The notes under the pieces are model-generated. The model was not told where the DNA came from. It did no database searches and saw nothing but the letters and a program-made list of their open reading frames with translations. Of a DNA stretch of 64,000 bases, positions 1 through 8,982 are shown piece by piece. The DNA lies in the NCBI GenBank assembly GCA_024399965.1, contig JAKSNJ010000009.1, positions 1-64,000 on the forward strand, read 5' to 3'. A program made the translations under genes and the position numbers. Positions within the stretch are counted from its first letter, which is position 1, and each line of letters begins with the position of its first letter. The DNA comes from Paludibacteraceae bacterium (GTDB taxonomy: Bacteria > Bacteroidota > Bacteroidia > Bacteroidales > Paludibacteraceae).

Positions 1-394
<394 letters not shown>

Positions 395-426
395 TTTGCG
401 TATATGCGCGCAAATGTGTATCTTTG
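395..426 (+). promoter_or_regulatory. Bacteroidota-type promoter
   Basis: TTTG at 395-398, a 20-base spacer and TATCTTTG at 419-426 match the Bacteroidota sigma consensus TTTG-N19/20-TAnnTTTG. Transcription would begin near 433 and give a leader of about 255 bases before the large surface protein gene. It is the only convincing promoter before that gene. Confidence 0.8.
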
Positions 427-489
427 CACCCGAATTTGTTCAATATGGTGCTAAATCATCTATATTATTCGTCTTCCTCCACCTCGCCA

Positions 490-618
490 ATGCGAATGGG
501 GGGGGGTGCTATTCGACTGATTTACAGTATTTTATGTTTATGTATAATTGCTTTAGTGGTGACTGAGGCAACTGCGCTTGTGCGTTACTATGATGTGGTA
601 GCGCATATTCCGTATTGA
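490..618 (+). CDS. Possible small membrane peptide with a G9 tract
   Basis: An ORF of 42 codons lies in the leader between the promoter at 395-426 and the surface protein gene. It would encode a basic N terminus, one hydrophobic segment of about 20 residues (IYSILCLCIIALVV) and a short polar tail. Codons 3-6 run through nine consecutive G (498-506), so gain or loss of one G would shift the frame. The annotated upstream ATG at 424 precedes the likely transcription start and is not usable. I know no family for it. It may be only leader RNA. Confidence 0.3.
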   Translation: MRMGGGAIRLIYSILCLCIIALVVTEATALVRYYDVVAHIPY

Positions 619-689
619 GCATTTGTTAAAACAAAAATAGAAAAAACACAATAAAAAACACAATTTTTACTAATTAAAATCTAATTATC

Positions 690-3600
690 ATGAAAAAACA
701 TTTTCTTTTATTAGCCCTCGCCGCGATATGTTCGCTTGGTGTTTTCGGGCAAACCGTAACCGCAGGATGGGATGGTTACTCTAAAAATAATCTACCATCG
801 AATGGTAATGCTGTGGATAATACTATTACCCTATCTACTAATTTGAGTACAGGAGGGTATTCTTTGGGAGGAAGAAGTACGAATGCGTATAATTATGAAT
901 ATGCTAATTCTGATAATTATATTGACATTACCACGCCGGATAATATGGAGATAACTTCGGTAACTGCCTATATTACTTATTTAGGAGATAATAATAGTAT
1001 TGCTATTCAGTTTTGTTCTGAATCACCATTCTCTAGTGCGGATTTAGGCTCAGAAACTTTAACTGGGTCAACTATACAGGACCAAGAATCTCCTTGTTCA
1101 CCAACCATTCCGTCTGGCACACGCTCAGCACGTATTCATCGTGCAAATACAGGATGGGGACCATATTTGTATGCCGTCTCTGTTACTGCTGAGCCAGCGG
1201 CTGCTCCTGTCGGCCCTGTTGACCCTATTACTAAATTCGATAATGGTACCTATTATATTGGTTCCACAGGTTTGGATTTGAGTTCGTTACTGACAACCAA
1301 AAATAAAGATGGTGCTGTAACCTATACCGTAAAGAATGCTAACGGCACAGGTGCTACAATCACCGGCTCTACCTTTACCGCTACTACTGCCGGCACCGCT
1401 ACTGTTACTGCTTATCAAGAGGCGGTTCCTGATAAATATAACGCTCAATCTGTAGATGCTACTATTACAGTTAAAAAGCGTGACTATGCCACTTCTGCTA
1501 ACTTCTATGATTTAGCAACTTCCTATGGCTCTGGAACAAATGGAGTTAAAGCAGAATTAGATGCACATCATTACACGGTATCTAATTTAAGTGATGGTGT
1601 AGAATGGGATGCTCATGCTACGGTTTTGGGAGACCATGGACTAAAATTTGGTGGTTATGGTTATAATGAATTCTCTTTCTGGGTACCTGCTAACCAAAGT
1701 GTTACAATTCAAATGGGTTACGTAAACAACAATGGGGGCACTGGTACAACCAAATTATATATCAATGATGTTGAGTCAACTTCTTTTGTTGTTGGCACTA
1801 ACGAATATCAGAGAGGTCCGGTGAATGATCCCTATATCACGACAGTGGAAACTCAGTTCAAGATTGTATTTACTAGTCCCTACTGGTCACTTATCCAAAA
1901 TATCACCATCTCCGACATGTCCCCCAAGACGGTCAGCTTCAACACGCAAGGCGGTACACCGGAAACAATCGACCCGATTGCTGAAACATCCTATGGCTTA
2001 GGTATTACCTTACCATCTGTTACCAAATCGGGCTATATCTTTGATGGTTGGTACACCGCTGCCACAGGTGGTACATTTGCCGGAAATGCCGGTGCAAACT
2101 ACAAACCTGCCGACAACTGCACCCTCCACGCTCATTGGGCAAAATATGCCAAATCTATTGACTTTATGCAAAAAGATACGCAAGACGTAGTCGTTGCAAC
2201 AGTCTTGTCACGCAACAACTACACAATGTCTCCTATGGGCAATACACAATGGGATAATGGTGGAGGAAATTATTCCGGAGAAGACTGTGGTCTAAAGAGC
2301 GAAGATGGCGACCGAGATTTCTCTTTCTGGGTAAAAGCATATAGCAATGTCACCATCACTTTAGGCACATGGAAAGGTAATGCCACTACTCATACAGCAG
2401 ATTTATATGCTAATGATGTTAAAATTGCTACCTTGCAACAGAAAACGGCTAATGGTCCGTACACTACCGATGGTGACACCAAATTTACAATTAAGATAGT
2501 CAATCCATATTGGTCTCTTATCCAAAAAATTGACATCGAAGCCATTAAATATACCATCACCTTTAATCCAGGTGAAAATGGCACATGGAAAACGACTGCT
2601 CCTACTGAGCCAAATCATGCCTATGGCGACAAATTTAACCTTCCTAAAGGGGATGTTGTTGTGCGCGATGGCTATCACTTCACCAATTGGAGCGATGGCA
2701 CGAATACCTATGCTGCCGAAGCACCCTATACTATGCCGGCTTCTGATGTAACCTTTACTGCTATATGGGAAGAGGATTCTGATGTAGAATATACCGTAGA
2801 ATACGCTAACGGCGGAGGTACTTGGACAGGTACTGCTCCCACAGAAGGCAATCACAAAGCAGGCGAAACCTTTGCACTTCCAGCAAGTTCGGAAGTTACT
2901 CGCGATGGTTATCAATTTGCAGGTTGGAACGATGGCACGACTACCTTTGCTGCCGAGGCAACCTACACCATGCCGGCTAAAGCTGTCACTCTTACTGCTA
3001 CATGGAATCAACTCTACAACGTAACTTACGTTAAAGGTGAAGTAGATTATACTGGTGATCTGCCTACGCAAAAACCACAAATCGCGGGTGCTTCCTTCAA
3101 AGTGGCTGCCGGTATCAAGTGTCAAGGTTATGCCTTCAAGGGCTGGAAAGCAGGAGTCACTACTTACCAACCTAACGACGATTTCACCATGCCTGCTGCT
3201 GCTGTAGAGTTTGTTGCTCAATGGGAAGCCGTAACTGTTCCGACTATTACCGACCTCGCCATTACCGAACCCGTGAACGAAATTGTTCCCCTCTCTTGGA
3301 ACATCCCCGGTCTTGTAGATATGAGCAAACATACCATCCCGAATCCACAGATAAATAATTCGGCAAGTAGTTTGTATGGTGAAGCAAGTGATACAAAATC
3401 CCATGAACTAACATCTGACGGAGTGGAAGTTAAATGTCAGGTCGCTCAATATGAAAATGACGGTGTGGCATTCCCAATACCTGCATCCAATGTTGAATGG
3501 GTTGATTTTGATTATTTCATTTCCTCCAGAAGCAGCAATGTTAGTTTGTTAGGTGGTGTTTGTACCGATAATGATTTTTATTGGGATCTTGAAAACAAAT

Positions 3601-5360
3601 TGACCCAAGACAATACTTGGACGAATCATCGCTCTCCTATTACGCACAAATGTTGGGATGCTAATAAAGATGCTTCTTCTTTCAACCAAGTTGCAATAAT
3701 GGCAAATGCTGGCTCTGGAGGAGGAAATGTCACTTTCTCTGTCCGCAATGTCCGCTACCACACAACGGGTATGTCTGATGTAGAGATTGCCAAAGTAACT
3801 TTGGTCCGCAAAGCAGGTGAGGCTTCTACAAGTCCTGCCGACGGTGATGTACTGATTAACCAACAGGTTGCCTTTGACTTCACCGATACACAAGCCAAAG
3901 AGCCGGGCAAATATTACTACACCGTCTTCGCTTACGATGCAGAAGGTAACTATTCTGCTGCCGTAACCGAAGAATATGAATTGGTTGTTAAACAAACCTA
4001 CACCGTTACTTATGCCGCAGGTGGCGAAGATGTGATTGGCGAAGTTCCTGTAGATGAAATGCCGAAAGTAGATGGCACTAAGTTCAACTTGCTTGCTCCG
4101 GGTTCGTTGCTGAAACCCTATTGCCAATTCAACGGCTGGAAATCAAGTGACGATGGCAAAGTTTACGCTGCCGGTCAAGAATACACCATGCCAGCTAAGA
4201 ATGTTACCTTCACCGCTCAATGGCAGGAACATAGTGCAATGGTTATTCCCTTGGATGCTGCCGTGTTGGACTGCAGCAATGCAACTAATTCGGTAAATAA
4301 AGAACAATGTGATTGGTTGGACAACTCAAGACAATCTATTAACTTATCTTCTGAACACGCGACAGCGCAGTGGGAGGCATATATTTATCCTGCTAAATAT
4401 GAAATCAATTGCCTGTGCGGCGTCACTATGTACGGTATAGGTCTTAAAATTTCGTTGATTGATCCCGCTTCTGGTCAGGAAATCATTACGAAGGAAGTAA
4501 AAATAGCTAGACCTGGTCAGAATACTCAGTACACAACGACCATAACAGATACATGGGATTTGTCTGCATTGCAGGAAGGTAAATACTATGTCATTCAGGT
4601 ACAGGAGTATTGGAATGATGGTACATGCCAACTCAAAGTTGCTTATGTTAATTTCCAAGTACAACCGACGGTCAATATTCTGCTCAAGGACAATGACGAG
4701 GACAACAATGTACAACGCTTAATCAATGCCTTTGAGAATGTTGAAGCCAACATCAGTTTACAACGCACCCTCTCTTCTGCTTCGCTCAATACTCTCTGCT
4801 TGCCGTTCAGTTTGTCGGCTGAAGATTTGATGGCAGAGGAACTATACGCTTTCACTGGTGCTGCCGTATCACAAAGCGGGGATGGCGAGACATTGCTGAC
4901 GCTCCAATTTGAAGACGCTGATGAGATTGAAGCAGGTGTGCCCTATCTGATTCGCCCCTCCGAGGATGTCGTTAATCCTACGTTTAACCATGTGACTATT
5001 ACGGCAACAGAACCGCAAGCCGTAGGTGACGAGAATGTCTTGTTCCGAGGAATCTATGTTCCTACTACATTGGTTGCCAATGACGAGAACAACCTCTTTG
5101 TAGGTGCCAATAGTACGCTGTTCTGGCCTGATGAAGACGCTACTATGCCGGGCTTGCGCGCATACTTCCAAATCTTGACTCCTGCTGCACAAGTAGCGAC
5201 AAGAGCGCAGATGAAATTTAACCAACATGTCATTACAGACTTGAACATTGTTCGTCCTGCGCGCGCGGAACATTATAAATATATTGACCGCAACGGCCGT
5301 CTCATTATCGTCCGTGATGGAAAAGCGTATGGCATATTGGGTTCGCATTTGGCTCGCTAA
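690..5360 (+). CDS. Large surface protein with five InlB-type repeats
   Basis: A 1556-residue exported protein without a recognisable enzyme domain; probably a cell-surface adhesin-like protein. Residues 1-20 form a Sec signal peptide (MKKHF then a hydrophobic core, ending FGQ). Residues about 188-265 look like a bacterial Ig-like fold. Two related beta-rich modules at about 265-411 and 486-620 share the motif FSFWV...YWSLIQ. Five Listeria-Bacteroides (InlB B, Flg_new) repeats lie at about 412-484, 621-693, 701-772, 776-846 and 1104-1176, each with a GW(Y/N/K) core and a final TAxW. The last 30 residues (YKYIDRNGRLIIVRDGKAYG) resemble the tail of other Bacteroidales InlB-repeat proteins rather than a classical type IX sorting domain. 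The gene is more AT-rich than its downstream neighbours. It is followed by a 51-codon ORF. Confidence 0.85.
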   Translation: MKKHFLLLALAAICSLGVFGQTVTAGWDGYSKNNLPSNGNAVDNTITLSTNLSTGGYSLGGRSTNAYNYEYANSDNYIDITTPDNMEITSVTAYITYLGDNNSIAIQFCSESPFSSADLGSETLTGSTIQDQESPCSPTIPSGTRSARIHRANTGWGPYLYAVSVTAEPAAAPVGPVDPITKFDNGTYYIGSTGLDLSSLLTTKNKDGAVTYTVKNANGTGATITGSTFTATTAGTATVTAYQEAVPDKYNAQSVDATITVKKRDYATSANFYDLATSYGSGTNGVKAELDAHHYTVSNLSDGVEWDAHATVLGDHGLKFGGYGYNEFSFWVPANQSVTIQMGYVNNNGGTGTTKLYINDVESTSFVVGTNEYQRGPVNDPYITTVETQFKIVFTSPYWSLIQNITISDMSPKTVSFNTQGGTPETIDPIAETSYGLGITLPSVTKSGYIFDGWYTAATGGTFAGNAGANYKPADNCTLHAHWAKYAKSIDFMQKDTQDVVVATVLSRNNYTMSPMGNTQWDNGGGNYSGEDCGLKSEDGDRDFSFWVKAYSNVTITLGTWKGNATTHTADLYANDVKIATLQQKTANGPYTTDGDTKFTIKIVNPYWSLIQKIDIEAIKYTITFNPGENGTWKTTAPTEPNHAYGDKFNLPKGDVVVRDGYHFTNWSDGTNTYAAEAPYTMPASDVTFTAIWEEDSDVEYTVEYANGGGTWTGTAPTEGNHKAGETFALPASSEVTRDGYQFAGWNDGTTTFAAEATYTMPAKAVTLTATWNQLYNVTYVKGEVDYTGDLPTQKPQIAGASFKVAAGIKCQGYAFKGWKAGVTTYQPNDDFTMPAAAVEFVAQWEAVTVPTITDLAITEPVNEIVPLSWNIPGLVDMSKHTIPNPQINNSASSLYGEASDTKSHELTSDGVEVKCQVAQYENDGVAFPIPASNVEWVDFDYFISSRSSNVSLLGGVCTDNDFYWDLENKLTQDNTWTNHRSPITHKCWDANKDASSFNQVAIMANAGSGGGNVTFSVRNVRYHTTGMSDVEIAKVTLVRKAGEASTSPADGDVLINQQVAFDFTDTQAKEPGKYYYTVFAYDAEGNYSAAVTEEYELVVKQTYTVTYAAGGEDVIGEVPVDEMPKVDGTKFNLLAPGSLLKPYCQFNGWKSSDDGKVYAAGQEYTMPAKNVTFTAQWQEHSAMVIPLDAAVLDCSNATNSVNKEQCDWLDNSRQSINLSSEHATAQWEAYIYPAKYEINCLCGVTMYGIGLKISLIDPASGQEIITKEVKIARPGQNTQYTTTITDTWDLSALQEGKYYVIQVQEYWNDGTCQLKVAYVNFQVQPTVNILLKDNDEDNNVQRLINAFENVEANISLQRTLSSASLNTLCLPFSLSAEDLMAEELYAFTGAAVSQSGDGETLLTLQFEDADEIEAGVPYLIRPSEDVVNPTFNHVTITATEPQAVGDENVLFRGIYVPTTLVANDENNLFVGANSTLFWPDEDATMPGLRAYFQILTPAAQVATRAQMKFNQHVITDLNIVRPARAEHYKYIDRNGRLIIVRDGKAYGILGSHLAR

Positions 5361-5411
5361 CCACTAATAGTGCAATATCTGTTTATTAATTAGAAATTAA
5401 CACAATACAAT

Positions 5412-5567
5412 ATGAAACACATAGTTTATTCAACCCCCAAAACGCAGGTCCTTACTCTTGAAACGCCTGCGGTATGTGCAACAAAGGTAGTCAGCGGTCC
5501 TGTCGGAGATGGTGATGCGGTTCTACACGGAGCCACTAAGGCGGGAAAAGCTATCTACGCGTTCTAA
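5412..5567 (+). CDS. 51-residue companion ORF
   Basis: A small ORF (MKHIVYSTPKTQVLTLETPA at its start) lies 51 bases after the surface protein gene and before a strong terminator, so it probably shares that transcript. Its layout (short basic start, a pattern of Y/P/V/L with a C near residue 22, then a Gly/Asp/Ala-rich tail) resembles small uncharacterised proteins found in many Bacteroidales genomes. There is no signal peptide and no known function. The good ATG, the position in the transcript and the stop just before the terminator support it as real. Confidence 0.6.
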   Translation: MKHIVYSTPKTQVLTLETPAVCATKVVSGPVGDGDAVLHGATKAGKAIYAF

Positions 5568-5595
5568 CCGCTGCTTTCGCCTTTTTAACAACAAG

Positions 5596-5634
5596 CAAAC
5601 CGGCAATCACTTGTCGGTTTGTTTGTGTTTTTTT
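5596..5634 (+). terminator. Rho-independent terminator
   Basis: Stem CAAACCGGCAA (5596-5606), loop TCAC, complementary arm TTGTCGGTTTG (5611-5621), then a T-rich tail to 5634. It closes the surface protein transcript just before the promoter of the HAD phosphatase. Confidence 0.9.
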
Positions 5635-5642
5635 ACAAAAAA

Positions 5643-5674
5643 CTTGCATATTTCAGTTTTTTTTTGTATCTTTG
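5643..5674 (+). promoter_or_regulatory. Promoter of the HAD phosphatase gene
   Basis: CTTG (5643-5646), a 20-base spacer and TATCTTTG (5667-5674) fit the Bacteroidota consensus. The expected transcription start (about 5681) coincides with the only plausible start codon of the gene, so the mRNA would have almost no leader. Confidence 0.7.
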
Positions 5675-5678
5675 CAGC

Positions 5679-6332
5679 GTGGTAAATTGCGTAAAATATA
5701 AAAACGTCCTTTTTGATTTGGGCGGGGTACTGATTGACTTGGATGTTAAGCGCTCCTTGGCGGCTTTTGCTGCGTTGGTGAATAGACCCTGCACGATGGA
5801 CAATGCGCCCACATCAGTTAGCGAACTGGTAACCGCTGACGGACTCTTGGGCGGACACACGTCTCAACTGATAGACCGGTACCAAATAGGCGCTGTCACT
5901 ACCGACCAATTCGTCTCTGCCATTCTTGCTCAATGCAAGCCGGGTACCACTCGCCAACAAATAATAGATGCGTGGTTCGCTATGCTACTGGGCATTAGAG
6001 ATGAGAAAAAAGCACTATTGCGCCAACTGATAGAGCAGGGCACGAACATCTACGTCCTGAGCAACATAAACGACTTGCACGTGGAGTGGACCATGACACA
6101 TTGCCCTGAACTAAAGCAGGCCAACCGCCTCTTCTTTTCCAACGAGATAGGCATCAGCAAACCTGACCCTCGTTGCTACGAATTGGTAATAAACGAAACC
6201 GGCATAAAGCCCGAAGAAACAATTTACATAGACGACTTGCTGCCCAACATAGAGGCAGGACGCCCGTTTGGCTTCCAATGCCTTCACGCAGTAGATGATA
6301 GCTGGATGGAGACAATTAAACAAAGGGCATAA
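5679..6332 (+). CDS. HAD-family phosphatase, YihX-like
   Basis: A cytosolic sugar-phosphatase-type HAD hydrolase (subfamily IA). Motif I is FDLGGVL with nucleophile Asp13. The usual second Asp is replaced by Gly, as in the YihX group, where it reads FDLGN. Motif II is VLSNIND, motif III is the Lys of SKPDP and motif IV is YIDDLLPNIEAG. Length is about 217 residues, normal for the group. No ATG exists between the promoter and motif I, so GTG 5679 is the best start. An upstream in-frame ATG at 5619 lies inside the terminator and cannot be used. The likely substrate is a small phosphorylated sugar, which the sequence does not settle. Confidence 0.85.
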   Translation: MVNCVKYKNVLFDLGGVLIDLDVKRSLAAFAALVNRPCTMDNAPTSVSELVTADGLLGGHTSQLIDRYQIGAVTTDQFVSAILAQCKPGTTRQQIIDAWFAMLLGIRDEKKALLRQLIEQGTNIYVLSNINDLHVEWTMTHCPELKQANRLFFSNEIGISKPDPRCYELVINETGIKPEETIYIDDLLPNIEAGRPFGFQCLHAVDDSWMETIKQRA

Positions 6333-6376
6333 AAGAATTGCCTTGTGAACTTCGTATCTTAGTGTTGGCTGCGTAA

Positions 6377-6432
6377 GTAGGGAGAGCCCTACCGACAAGG
6401 AGCGAAGCGGAGTGTCTATTAGGGCGAAACGC
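6377..6432. repeat. Mini-hairpin repeat before the fumarase gene
   Basis: GTAGGG-AGAG-CCCTAC forms a hairpin at 6377-6392. It is followed by GGAGCGAAGCGGAG and then TCTATTAG with GGGCGAAACGC. The words TCTATTAG, GCGAAGC and GGGC recur in the array at 61890-61974, so both belong to one dispersed family. No poly-T follows, so it is not an intrinsic terminator. Confidence 0.5.
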
Positions 6433-6481
6433 ACAAAAGCAGACAATTGTGATGAAAGATAATAATTAAACAACTATAACA

Positions 6482-8119
6482 ATGGAATTTAAGTACGAAC
6501 CAATGTTTCAACTCGGAAAAGACGAAACCGAGTATTATCTGCTAACCAAGGACCATGTGTCCGTTAGCGAGTTTGAGGGGCACGAAATCCTCAAAGTAGA
6601 TGCCGAAGGCCTCACTATGATGGCACAACAGGCATTTCATGATGTCAGTTTTATGCTGCGTCGCAGCCACAATGAACAAGTAGCCAAAATACTCCGCGAT
6701 CCCGAAGCCAGTGCCAACGATAAATATGTGGCACTCACCTTCCTCCGCAATGCCGAAGTGGCTGCCAAAGGTCAACTGCCCCTGTGTCAAGATACCGGCA
6801 CCGCCATCATTCACGGCGAAAAAGGACAACAGGTGTGGACAGGTTTTGCAGATGAAGAGGCGTTGAGTCAGGGCGTGTACAACACCTACACCCAATGCAA
6901 CCTGCGCTACTCGCAAAACGCTCCTCTCAGTATGTACGAGGAGGTGAACACCAAGTGCAACTTACCCGCACAAATTGACTTGGAGGCCACCGAGGGGGCT
7001 GAATATCGTTTCCTATGCGTGACCAAAGGTGGCGGTTCTGCCAACAAGACCTACCTCTATCAGGAGACCAAAGCCCGTATCCAAAACCCGGGTACACTCA
7101 TTCCTTTCTTGGTGGAGAAAATGAAATCGCTCGGCACGGCTGCTTGTCCGCCTTATCACATTGCTATCGTCATCGGTGGCACTTCGGCTGAGAAGAACCT
7201 GCTGACCGTCAAATTGGCTTCTACCCACTACTATGACAGTTTGCCCACCACAGGCAACGCTTCCGGTCGCGCTTTCCGCGATGTAGAATTGGAGAAACAA
7301 CTGCTGCAAGAGGCCTACAAAATAGGTCTTGGTGCCCAGTTCGGCGGTAAATACATGGCGCACGACGTACGTGTGGTTCGTCTGCCTCGTCACGGTGCCA
7401 GTTGCCCCATCGGCTTAGGCGTTAGTTGCTCTGCCGACCGTAATATCAAGTGCAAAATCAATAAAGAGGGTATTTGGATTGAACGCATGGATGCCAATCC
7501 GGGTTCACTCATTCCTACCGAGTTGCGTCAGGCCGGTGAAGGTGACGCTGTACAGGTCAACCTCAATCAGCCCATGGCAGAGGTGTGCAAGATATTGACC
7601 CAATATCCTATTGGCACACGTCTCAGTTTGAACGGCACCATCATCGTGGGGCGTGACATAGCGCACGCCAAGATAAAGGCACGTTTGGACGCAGGTGAGC
7701 AGATGCCGGAGTACCTTAAAAATCACCCAATCTACTATGCCGGTCCTGCCAAGACTCCTGCCGGAATGCCTTGTGGCTCTATGGGTCCCACCACTGCCGG
7801 CCGTATGGACCCCTACGTAGATGAATTCCAAGACCACGGTGGCTCGCTCATCATGTTGGCAAAGGGCAACCGCTCGATTGATGTAACCAATGCCTGCCAG
7901 AAACATGGCGGCTTCTACTTGGGTAGCATAGGCGGCCCGGCTGCTATCCTTGCACAAGAGAATATCAAGTCCATCGAGTGTGTCGAATATCCCGAACTCG
8001 GTATGGAAGCCATTTGGAAAATCGAGGTAGAGAACTTCCCTGCCTTCATTCTCGTGGACGATAAAGGTAACGATTTCTTTAAGCAGTTAAAACCTTGCAC
8101 GGGTTGCACGATTTTATAA
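6482..8119 (+). CDS. fumA/fumB-type: Fumarate hydratase, class I (iron-sulfur)
   Basis: Converts fumarate and malate reversibly in the cytosol, for the reductive succinate branch or the TCA cycle. The 545-residue protein has the fused N-terminal and C-terminal domains of one-chain class I fumarases, the size of E. coli FumA. Three Cys expected to hold the 4Fe-4S cluster are visible: Cys102 (LPLCQDTGT), Cys222 (ACPPYH) and Cys316 (SCSADRN). GGTSAEKNL and [10 protein letters not shown] motifs follow. I see no promoter consensus directly upstream. The preceding 150 bases hold only the mini-hairpin repeat. Confidence 0.95.
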   Translation: MEFKYEPMFQLGKDETEYYLLTKDHVSVSEFEGHEILKVDAEGLTMMAQQAFHDVSFMLRRSHNEQVAKILRDPEASANDKYVALTFLRNAEVAAKGQLPLCQDTGTAIIHGEKGQQVWTGFADEEALSQGVYNTYTQCNLRYSQNAPLSMYEEVNTKCNLPAQIDLEATEGAEYRFLCVTKGGGSANKTYLYQETKARIQNPGTLIPFLVEKMKSLGTAACPPYHIAIVIGGTSAEKNLLTVKLASTHYYDSLPTTGNASGRAFRDVELEKQLLQEAYKIGLGAQFGGKYMAHDVRVVRLPRHGASCPIGLGVSCSADRNIKCKINKEGIWIERMDANPGSLIPTELRQAGEGDAVQVNLNQPMAEVCKILTQYPIGTRLSLNGTIIVGRDIAHAKIKARLDAGEQMPEYLKNHPIYYAGPAKTPAGMPCGSMGPTTAGRMDPYVDEFQDHGGSLIMLAKGNRSIDVTNACQKHGGFYLGSIGGPAAILAQENIKSIECVEYPELGMEAIWKIEVENFPAFILVDDKGNDFFKQLKPCTGCTIL

Positions 8120-8130
8120 TGCCAAAGAAT

Positions 8131-8163
8131 ATACGATGAGTATAGGATGAGTATAGGATGAGC
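8131..8163 (+). repeat. Three 11-base units over the LytM gene start
   Basis: Three direct units of 11 bases (ATACGATGAGT, then two of type ATAGGATGAG followed by T or C). Each contains ATGAG. The first two ATGs run into TGA after four codons; the third is the start of the downstream gene at 8158. The array therefore provides both the pre-start sequence and the start codon. Confidence 0.85.
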
Positions 8164-8982
8164 AAAGAATTTTGGGATAAACTGAAGACCCGCAGGCGCA
8201 TAGCCGTGATGGATGACCAGAGCTTGAATGAGTTATGGTCGTTCCGCTTGTCTGCGTTGGGTTTGACCACGACGCTGGTGCTGATGTTTATTCTTACCAT
8301 CATTGTGCTGTCCATCGCCATTGTCTATACTCCTGCGCGCAATATACTGCCCGGCTATAATCAAAATATGCGTGAGCAGTTATTGGACGCGTCTATGCGT
8401 TTGGACTCCTTGGAGAACATCACGACCCTGCAACGTCAGTACCTCTCCGTCGTTCGTGACATCACGGCAGGTGAAATCAGTACGGACACCCTGCCCGCAC
8501 CCGATTCGCTGCAACTGGTGTTCCAAACCGAATTGTTACAGGCCAAACGCGAGGTGTCTGAGGAATTTGTGGAGCAGTACGAGCAGAAAGGTAAAGATAA
8601 TCTGCAACTGTTTGATGCACAGACCACCTCGCCCGTCAACACGATGTTCAGTCCTGCTCACGGAGTCATTATTCGCCATTTCAATCTGCACCAAGGTCAG
8701 CGCGGTATTCTTATTCAAACGCCTGACAACGAGAACGTAACCGCCGTAATGGGTGGGGCAGTCGTGCTGGTGACGGCAGACACAGATGGCACATATACTG
8801 TAGTGATGCAGCACACCAACTATACAAGCGTGTACCGCCGTTTGGGCGTAGTCAGTCGTTCGGTAGGAGATGTGTTGCGGGCAGGAGAAACGTTAGGTTT
8901 GGTGCAGGATCAGGTGCCTCTGTTGTTTGAATTGTGGAAAGAGGGTTGCGCCATCAATCCCGAGGAAGTGATAGTATTTTGA
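8158..8982 (+). CDS. Membrane-anchored degenerate LytM (M23-like) protein
   Basis: A 274-residue protein with a short cytosolic N terminus, one membrane segment at about 32-57, a probable coiled coil at 60-150 and a LytM/M23 fold at about 160-274. The zinc and catalytic positions of M23 peptidases appear lost: the HxxxD region reads QRGIL, the YAHL position reads YRRL and the LHFE position reads LLFE. This is the pattern of non-catalytic LytM proteins such as EnvC and NlpD, which activate amidases, so a role as a cell-wall hydrolase regulator is likely but inferred. Its stop overlaps the start of dxr by one base (TGATG), indicating translational coupling. Confidence 0.8.
   Translation: MSKEFWDKLKTRRRIAVMDDQSLNELWSFRLSALGLTTTLVLMFILTIIVLSIAIVYTPARNILPGYNQNMREQLLDASMRLDSLENITTLQRQYLSVVRDITAGEISTDTLPAPDSLQLVFQTELLQAKREVSEEFVEQYEQKGKDNLQLFDAQTTSPVNTMFSPAHGVIIRHFNLHQGQRGILIQTPDNENVTAVMGGAVVLVTADTDGTYTVVMQHTNYTSVYRRLGVVSRSVGDVLRAGETLGLVQDQVPLLFELWKEGCAINPEEVIVF

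Noticed and set aside
2403-3404. 333-codon open frame on the minus strand inside the surface protein gene
   Set aside because: It lies wholly opposite a clear coding gene, has no domain, start context or promoter, and follows from biased codon use in the repeats.
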